From assembly GCA_943359495.1 (NCBI GenBank), contig CALRHY010000026.1:1-8796 (forward strand): 8,796 bases of DNA, in the 5' to 3' direction. The notes under the pieces are model-generated. The model made no database searches and had not been told where the DNA came from. It saw nothing but the letters and a program-made list of their open reading frames with translations. The position numbers were made by a program, and so were the translations under genes. This stretch comes from Candidatus Uhrbacteria bacterium RIFOXYB12_FULL_58_10. GTDB lineage: Bacteria > Patescibacteriota > Patescibacteriia > 2-12-FULL-57-11. Shown piece after piece: positions 6,384-8,796 of the stretch; position 1 is the first letter of the stretch, and the number at the start of each line of letters is the position of its first letter.

Positions 6384-6600
6384 GTCATTGCGTCTTCGAG
6401 ACCCTGCCATTCGAGGCTCTGAGGAGCCCTCAGGCTCTCGAAGAGAGGGGTCCCCATTCGGCCCTGAGCTCATGGCCGAAGGGTCAGACCCTCGAACGGG
6501 AGGAGTCCGTCGGGGACGACGTGGCAATCCAGTCGACGACCGAGACGCCAACATCGACTGGATTGCCGCAGTCAGGCCAGACGCCTTCCTTCGCAATGAC
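6384..6600. repeat. Palindromic repeat family 1, copy D, interrupted by a nested element
   Basis: The outer ends gtcattgcg (6384-6392) and cgcaatgac (6592-6600) pair over 9 bp. The inner stem is 14 bp (6523-6536 with 6554-6567). The left arm (from 6501) is the gaggagtccgtcgggg type shared with copy B, and the right arm the gaaggaagg type shared with C. A 108-nt insert separates the terminal 9 nt from the rest of the left arm. Together with its tail (6613-6644) it occupies most of the 388 nt between the divergent genes starting at 6372 and 6761. Confidence 0.9.
6393..6500. repeat. Nested palindromic element inside copy D
   Basis: Compared with copy B, copy D has 108 extra nt after cattgcg. 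The insert has its own internal symmetry: tcttcgag (6393-6400) pairs with ctcgaaga (6437-6444), ttcggcc (6457-6463) with ggccgaa (6474-6480), and gaccct-type ends recur. It contains no gene. It resembles a second repeat family (cgaggctctgaggagccctc type) inserted into the first. Confidence 0.7.
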
Positions 6601-6612
6601 AAAAAAGTGGGT

Positions 6613-6644
6613 TGGGATTCGCCAAAAAGGAGCGTTCGAAGATT
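6613..6644. repeat. Conserved flank following copy D
   Basis: A 32-nt stretch matching 4251-4282 (after copy B) at 25 of 32 positions, in the same orientation relative to the palindrome. Copies B and D also share left-arm type and loop type, so the tail appears to belong to this subtype. Confidence 0.6.
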
Positions 6645-6739
6645 TTCTTTTCCGTCCTGATCCTACCCCCTGATCCACGAGAACAAAAGCCCAACTTGTA
6701 CACACAATCTCCCCCACCTTTCCCGTTCCAAAATGCGAT

Positions 6740-6751
6740 GATAATATAGGA
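6740..6751 (+). promoter_or_regulatory. SD and possible -10 box before the 6761 gene
   Basis: AGGA (6748-6751) lies 9 nt before the ATG at 6761 and is a usable SD. A gataat/taatat stretch (6740-6747) immediately upstream could be a -10 box, but there is no good -35 at 16-18 nt (tttccc at best). If it were the -10, transcription would start past the SD. The SD reading is the safer one. The rest of 6645-6739 shows nothing distinctive. Confidence 0.45.
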
Positions 6752-6760
6752 AAAACTTCT

Positions 6761-7444
6761 ATGATAACACCTGAACGCGGTTTCGATGCAAACCTTGCAC
6801 GCAACCTCACAAAACACGAAAACGAAGCCAAGGATCGTCTGAAGCAAGAGGATGGTTCTGGCCCACGCGAGATCCAGCGTCCAGCAGAACCAGAGCTTAC
6901 CGAAGCGCAACGGCACGCTCTGGTCGATACCTATATTGACCAGACTGAGCAATTTCTCGAGCGGTCAGTCGCTACAGCAACAGAGGCAAACAAAAAAGTG
7001 ATGGAGCGACTTGGGCAGAATGACATCTACTCAGCCATGTTCCGCGATGCGTGGGACAAAATGATTGAACAACAGCCGTATTTGGCATCACTTGAGCAGT
7101 ACGCTGCGGCTGCAGTCCGGGCTAATGGTGGCACCTCCGAACAAGGAACGCGCATGGAAGTCGTGCGGAAAAAAGTCGCCGATGCTGCAACTTGGTTGAA
7201 AGAAACCACAGAAACGACTGCAAAGATGATGATCGATGGCGGCTTCACAACACGCTATCGGCCACAAAAACAAGAACAAATGATTGCAGCGAGTGAAGAT
7301 GAGACGGTGAAAAAATGGGGCTCCATGATTGGAAAAAAGGAGCTCCCATCGGAAAAAGCAATTTCACACGCAACAACACAAGAACAAGCACCAGTTGCTC
7401 CAAAGAAAAAATCCTTCTGGAAACGATTGTTTGGACGCGAGTAG
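6761..7444 (+). CDS. Hypothetical protein, helical, with basic-aromatic C-terminus
   Basis: A 227-residue soluble-looking protein that I do not recognise. It is rich in Glu, Gln, Lys and Ala and probably mostly alpha-helical. Residues 1-45 are polar and likely disordered (KHENEAKDRLKQEDGSGP), and the middle is helical (LVDTYIDQTEQFLERSVATA onward). A proline/lysine linker leads to a C-terminal KKKSFWKRLFGRE, a short amphipathic basic-aromatic segment of the kind that can peel onto membranes or dock on a partner. There is no signal peptide or membrane helix. It has a usable SD, which most minus-strand genes here lack. The next gene follows after 21 nt on the same strand, suggesting a two-gene unit. 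The stop is TAG. Confidence 0.8.
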   Translation: MITPERGFDANLARNLTKHENEAKDRLKQEDGSGPREIQRPAEPELTEAQRHALVDTYIDQTEQFLERSVATATEANKKVMERLGQNDIYSAMFRDAWDKMIEQQPYLASLEQYAAAAVRANGGTSEQGTRMEVVRKKVADAATWLKETTETTAKMMIDGGFTTRYRPQKQEQMIAASEDETVKKWGSMIGKKELPSEKAISHATTQEQAPVAPKKKSFWKRLFGRE

Positions 7445-7465
7445 CGATAACACATAAAATTCCAT

Positions 7466-7783
7466 ATGCCAGAACCAACCACCACCGACATCCTGGTCGC
7501 CATCAACGAATTCGCACACAGCGTTGACAAGCGCTTTGGTCAGATGGATCACCGCTTTGAAAATATAGAACAGGATATTGCGGTCGTGAAGCAAGATATG
7601 GCAGTTGTGAAACAGGATATTGCGTCAACGAAAGACGAACTCCTCACCCATATCGATGGGTTTGTGCGTTTACACGAAACGCTCACCACAGAATTCAGTG
7701 CTCTGCGTGCTCGCTGCGAGCGTATGGAAGCCTTCATGGCCCGCGTCGCAAAACAACTCAACATGGAATTCACGCCAACGTAA
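7466..7783 (+). CDS. Small coiled-coil protein, unknown function
   Basis: A 105-residue protein. After a short polar start, residues from about 18 to 98 show heptad spacing of hydrophobic residues (VDKRFGQMDHRFENIEQDI, later FVRLHETLTTEFSALRARCERMEAF), giving a long coiled coil that probably oligomerises. Three near-identical heptads (QDIAVVK, QDMAVVK, QDIASTK; residues 36-56) look like recent in-frame duplication. Small proteins with the VDKRFxxMDxRFxxIE pattern are common in bacteria and phages, with no agreed function. There is no SD in the 21-nt gap after the preceding gene. A terminator begins 12 nt after the TAA stop. Confidence 0.82.
   Translation: MPEPTTTDILVAINEFAHSVDKRFGQMDHRFENIEQDIAVVKQDMAVVKQDIASTKDELLTHIDGFVRLHETLTTEFSALRARCERMEAFMARVAKQLNMEFTPT
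7571..7633 (+). repeat. Three 21-nt tandem repeats encoding heptads
   Basis: Units at 7571-7591, 7592-7612 and 7613-7633 each start with ca[ag]gatat and encode QD[IM]A plus three residues. The unit equals one coiled-coil heptad, so copy-number change would lengthen or shorten the coil without shifting register. Confidence 0.8.
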
Positions 7784-7794
7784 ACAATTCACTA

Positions 7795-7828
7795 AAAAAC
7801 TCCTCCGACAAACGTCGGTGGAGTTTTT
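7795..7828. terminator. Bidirectional rho-independent terminator
   Basis: A 15-bp stem with one mismatch (7795-7809 with 7814-7828), loop aaac, is flanked by an A-run before and a T-run after. It can therefore end transcripts from the plus-strand pair (6761, 7466) and from the convergent lipoprotein gene on the minus strand. Confidence 0.9.
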
Positions 7829-7939
7829 GTTTTCCCTTCACGCACACGCCGACCATGGTCGGCACGTTGGTGAAGGAGAGGAGGTTGCAAGAACTGCTGG
7901 ATCTCAACTCCTCACGCCGCCCCGCGAGATGCGAGGAGA
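7829..7939. other. Intergenic spacer with short palindromes
   Basis: No gene is visible. It holds a perfect 16-nt palindrome (7849-7864, gccgaccatggtcggc) and an imperfect ctcctc/gaggag inverted pair (7908-7913 with 7933-7938) just after the lipoprotein stop. Neither is followed by a T-run. Confidence 0.5.
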
Positions 7940-8281
7940 CTAGCGAACGACGAACATGTGGGTGTCCGAAACCACCCTATCTGGGACAGCAGAGACGCTC
8001 GTCACCTCGACGAGGTAGACCGTGTCCAACACAGTCAACGGGCGATATGGTATCACCCACACGGGGAAGTGTGCCCCATCGAACTGACGCTGCACGATCG
8101 CGTGACCCATGTCGAACGTGCCGACCTGGCGCGGGGCACGGATGACCGTAAACGGCCCGCTCATGATTTCGGGCGTAAAGACACGCGGATCGGGCGGTAG
8201 CTCGATATCGTCTTGAGAGGACGATCCGCAACCGAAACCCAGAACCACGAGACACGCACCGAAAAACAAACTCTTCTTCAT
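7940..8281 (-). CDS. Putative small lipoprotein or secreted protein, unknown function
   Basis: A 113-residue protein that begins with a typical export signal: MKKS, a hydrophobic core (LFFGACLVVLGFG), then Cys18 followed by GSSSQDD. A lipid-modified Cys18 is likely, although the residue at -3 is Gly rather than the usual Leu, so the lipobox is imperfect. The mature part (about 95 residues) looks beta-rich, with no family I recognise. It would be anchored outside the cytoplasmic membrane. Unlike its neighbours it has a strong SD, a near-consensus promoter and a leader of about 137 nt with hairpins, so it is probably well expressed and possibly regulated after transcription starts. The stop is TAG. 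Overlapping plus-strand frames are judged shadows. Confidence 0.75.
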   Translation of the reverse strand: MKKSLFFGACLVVLGFGCGSSSQDDIELPPDPRVFTPEIMSGPFTVIRAPRQVGTFDMGHAIVQRQFDGAHFPVWVIPYRPLTVLDTVYLVEVTSVSAVPDRVVSDTHMFVVR

Positions 8282-8288
8282 GACACGT

Positions 8289-8295
8289 CCTCCTC
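8289..8295 (-). promoter_or_regulatory. Strong Shine-Dalgarno of the lipoprotein gene
   Basis: GAGGAGG (minus strand 8295-8289) lies 7 nt before the ATG at 8281. It is by far the best SD before a start codon in this window and fixes the start. Confidence 0.85.
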
Positions 8296-8340
8296 ACCCC
8301 CTCATGCGACACGCGCGATTGCGTGCAAACAGAGAGAGTA

Positions 8341-8379
8341 GGGCTTAAAGAGTCGAGAAATACTCAACGTTTCAAGCCC
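8341..8379 (-). promoter_or_regulatory. Hairpin in the lipoprotein leader
   Basis: In the minus-strand transcript GGGCTT (8379-8374) pairs with AAGCCC (8346-8341), and most of the inner stretch also pairs (about nine of eleven positions including G-U) around a five-base loop, UAUUU. A second, smaller hairpin (GCACGC with GCGTGT, about 8326-8309) lies between it and the SD. No U-run follows, so this is not a terminator. I cannot assign it to a known riboswitch class. Confidence 0.6.
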
Positions 8380-8424
8380 AGAGGGTGGAAAAAGACTACG
8401 TTTTCAAAGACAATACGAAAGCGA

Positions 8425-8453
8425 AATATAGCAGGTTTTGGTGGTTTTGTCAA
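8425..8453 (-). promoter_or_regulatory. Near-consensus sigma-70 promoter of the lipoprotein gene
   Basis: A perfect TTGACA (minus strand 8453-8448), a 17-nt spacer and TATATT (8430-8425, five of six). Initiation near 8418 gives a leader of about 137 nt. This is the strongest promoter in the window. Confidence 0.85.
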
Positions 8454-8491
8454 TAGAGACGGGCAAAATCGACCACGTCGTCTCAGAAAAT

Positions 8492-8643
8492 TGTCATCCT
8501 GAGGGAAGGAAGGATCTTCCATTTACCGATGCCTGTGTTGGTTTGGAAAGACTTCTTCAATACTCTCGGTAGCGGTTGTAAGTGGAAGGTCCTCGACCCG
8601 AAGGGTACCCGTTGGGTTCGCTCCGACTTCCCTCAGGATGACA
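8492..8643. repeat. Palindromic repeat family 2 (gtcatcctgagg type)
   Basis: A 152-nt element with perfect 15-bp inverted ends (8492-8506 tgtcatcctgaggga with 8629-8643) and an inner 16-nt pair matching at 14 positions (8511-8526 with 8578-8593). It contains no gene. The end sequence belongs to a widespread class of small palindromic repeats. It sits between the groL terminator and the lipoprotein promoter, and with them accounts for most of the 461-nt gap between these genes. Confidence 0.88.
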
Positions 8644-8662
8644 GTAAGTTTTAATAATCGAT

Positions 8663-8693
8663 AACAAAACCCCCGCACCATCCGGTGCAGGGG
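8663..8693 (-). terminator. Rho-independent terminator of groL
   Basis: On the minus strand CCCCTGCACC, loop GGAT and GGTGCGGGG form a GC-rich stem with one bulge, followed by GTTTTGTT. It lies about 50 nt after the groL stop. Confidence 0.85.
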
Positions 8694-8708
8694 CATGTTC
8701 CTCTTTTT

Positions 8709-8737
8709 ACGTTTCGCGTTACACGTTTTGCGTTTCG
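8709..8737. repeat. TTTCGCG-type motif downstream of groL
   Basis: A 29-nt stretch matching 24 of 29 bases of 3175-3203, which covers the epimerase stop codon. Here it lies 5 nt downstream of the groL stop codon. In both cases it sits on the same strand, at the 3' end of a minus-strand gene. Confidence 0.6.
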
Positions 8738-8742
8738 CTTTC

Positions 8743-8796
8743 TTAGTAGTCCATCCCGCCCATGCCTCCCATTCCACCCATGCCGCCGCCTGGCAT
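8743..8796 (-). CDS. groL: Chaperonin GroEL, C-terminal end (runs off the window)
   Basis: Only the last 17 codons and the TAA stop are present. They read MPGGGMGGMGGMGGMDY, the Gly-Gly-Met repeat tail that is diagnostic of bacterial GroEL. This flexible tail projects into the folding cavity of the 14-mer. The frame runs through the window edge. A terminator lies about 50 nt downstream, so nothing further is co-transcribed with it here. Confidence 0.93.
   Translation of the reverse strand: MPGGGMGGMGGMGGMDY

Noticed and set aside
2408..6600. CRISPR array
   Set aside because: The repeats are palindromic, about 105 nt long, separated by 0.5-1.7 kb of genes and not evenly spaced; no cas genes are present.
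6246..6673. Open frames of 115-137 codons across copy D on both strands
   Set aside because: They are translations of the palindromic repeats (RRGRRGNPV, DWIA and similar); the same peptides arise at the other copies without a gene.
7849..7864. 16-nt perfect palindrome as an operator or terminator
   Set aside because: It lies between convergent genes, has no T-run and is far from any promoter; no function can be supported.
7855..8200. Plus-strand frames opposite the lipoprotein gene
   Set aside because: The minus strand has a signal peptide, a strong SD and a promoter; the plus-strand products are Arg/Pro/Thr-rich shadows without start signals.
8341..8379. Transcription attenuator in the lipoprotein leader
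   Set aside because: The hairpin is not followed by a U-run, so intrinsic termination is unlikely.

Overview
The window looks like a chromosomal segment from a small-genome bacterium, most likely a member of the Patescibacteria/CPR. The grounds are short intergenic gaps, few Shine-Dalgarno (SD) sites, many small uncharacterised proteins, and frequent short palindromic repeats that translate as the familiar repeat-derived peptides. This placement is an inference from general features, not from a marker tree. The genetic code is standard: TGA ends rsmA and the MFS gene, and prfB keeps an in-frame TGA as its autoregulatory frameshift site, which argues against a TGA-recoding lineage.

Layout. 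From 1 to 6372 every gene is on the minus strand. Read in transcription order from the right they are: a small membrane protein (6372-6061, possibly frameshifted); a DUF4870/Tic20-like membrane protein (5764-5447); prfB with its programmed +1 frameshift (5437-4303); a UDP-glucose-4-epimerase-like SDR (4120-3185); tsaC (3115-2525); an MFS permease (2391-1222); rsmA (1219-425); and the start of an FkbM-type methyltransferase (360-1, running off the edge). Next come two plus-strand genes of unknown function (6761-7444 and 7466-7783, the second a coiled coil). They converge through a bidirectional terminator on a minus-strand lipoprotein-like gene (8281-7940), which has a near-consensus promoter, a structured leader and a strong SD. 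The window ends with the last 17 codons of groL on the minus strand and its terminator.

Functionally the block is mostly translation housekeeping: peptide release (RF2), tRNA t6A synthesis (TsaC) and 16S rRNA dimethylation (RsmA). Sugar-nucleotide and methyltransfer genes and transport are interspersed. I see no defence, CRISPR, secondary-metabolite or transposase genes.

The most interesting structure is repetitive. Four copies (A-D) of a 106-109 nt (217 nt in D) palindromic element each lie 11-33 nt upstream of a minus-strand start codon. The copies are mosaics: three different arm types and two loop types appear in different combinations, and one copy carries a nested second element of 108 nt. 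A different palindromic repeat lies between groL and the lipoprotein gene. A third short motif, rich in TTTCGCG, recurs at the 3' ends of the epimerase and groL genes. I found no convincing new multi-gene system; the mosaic repeat family is the best lead.
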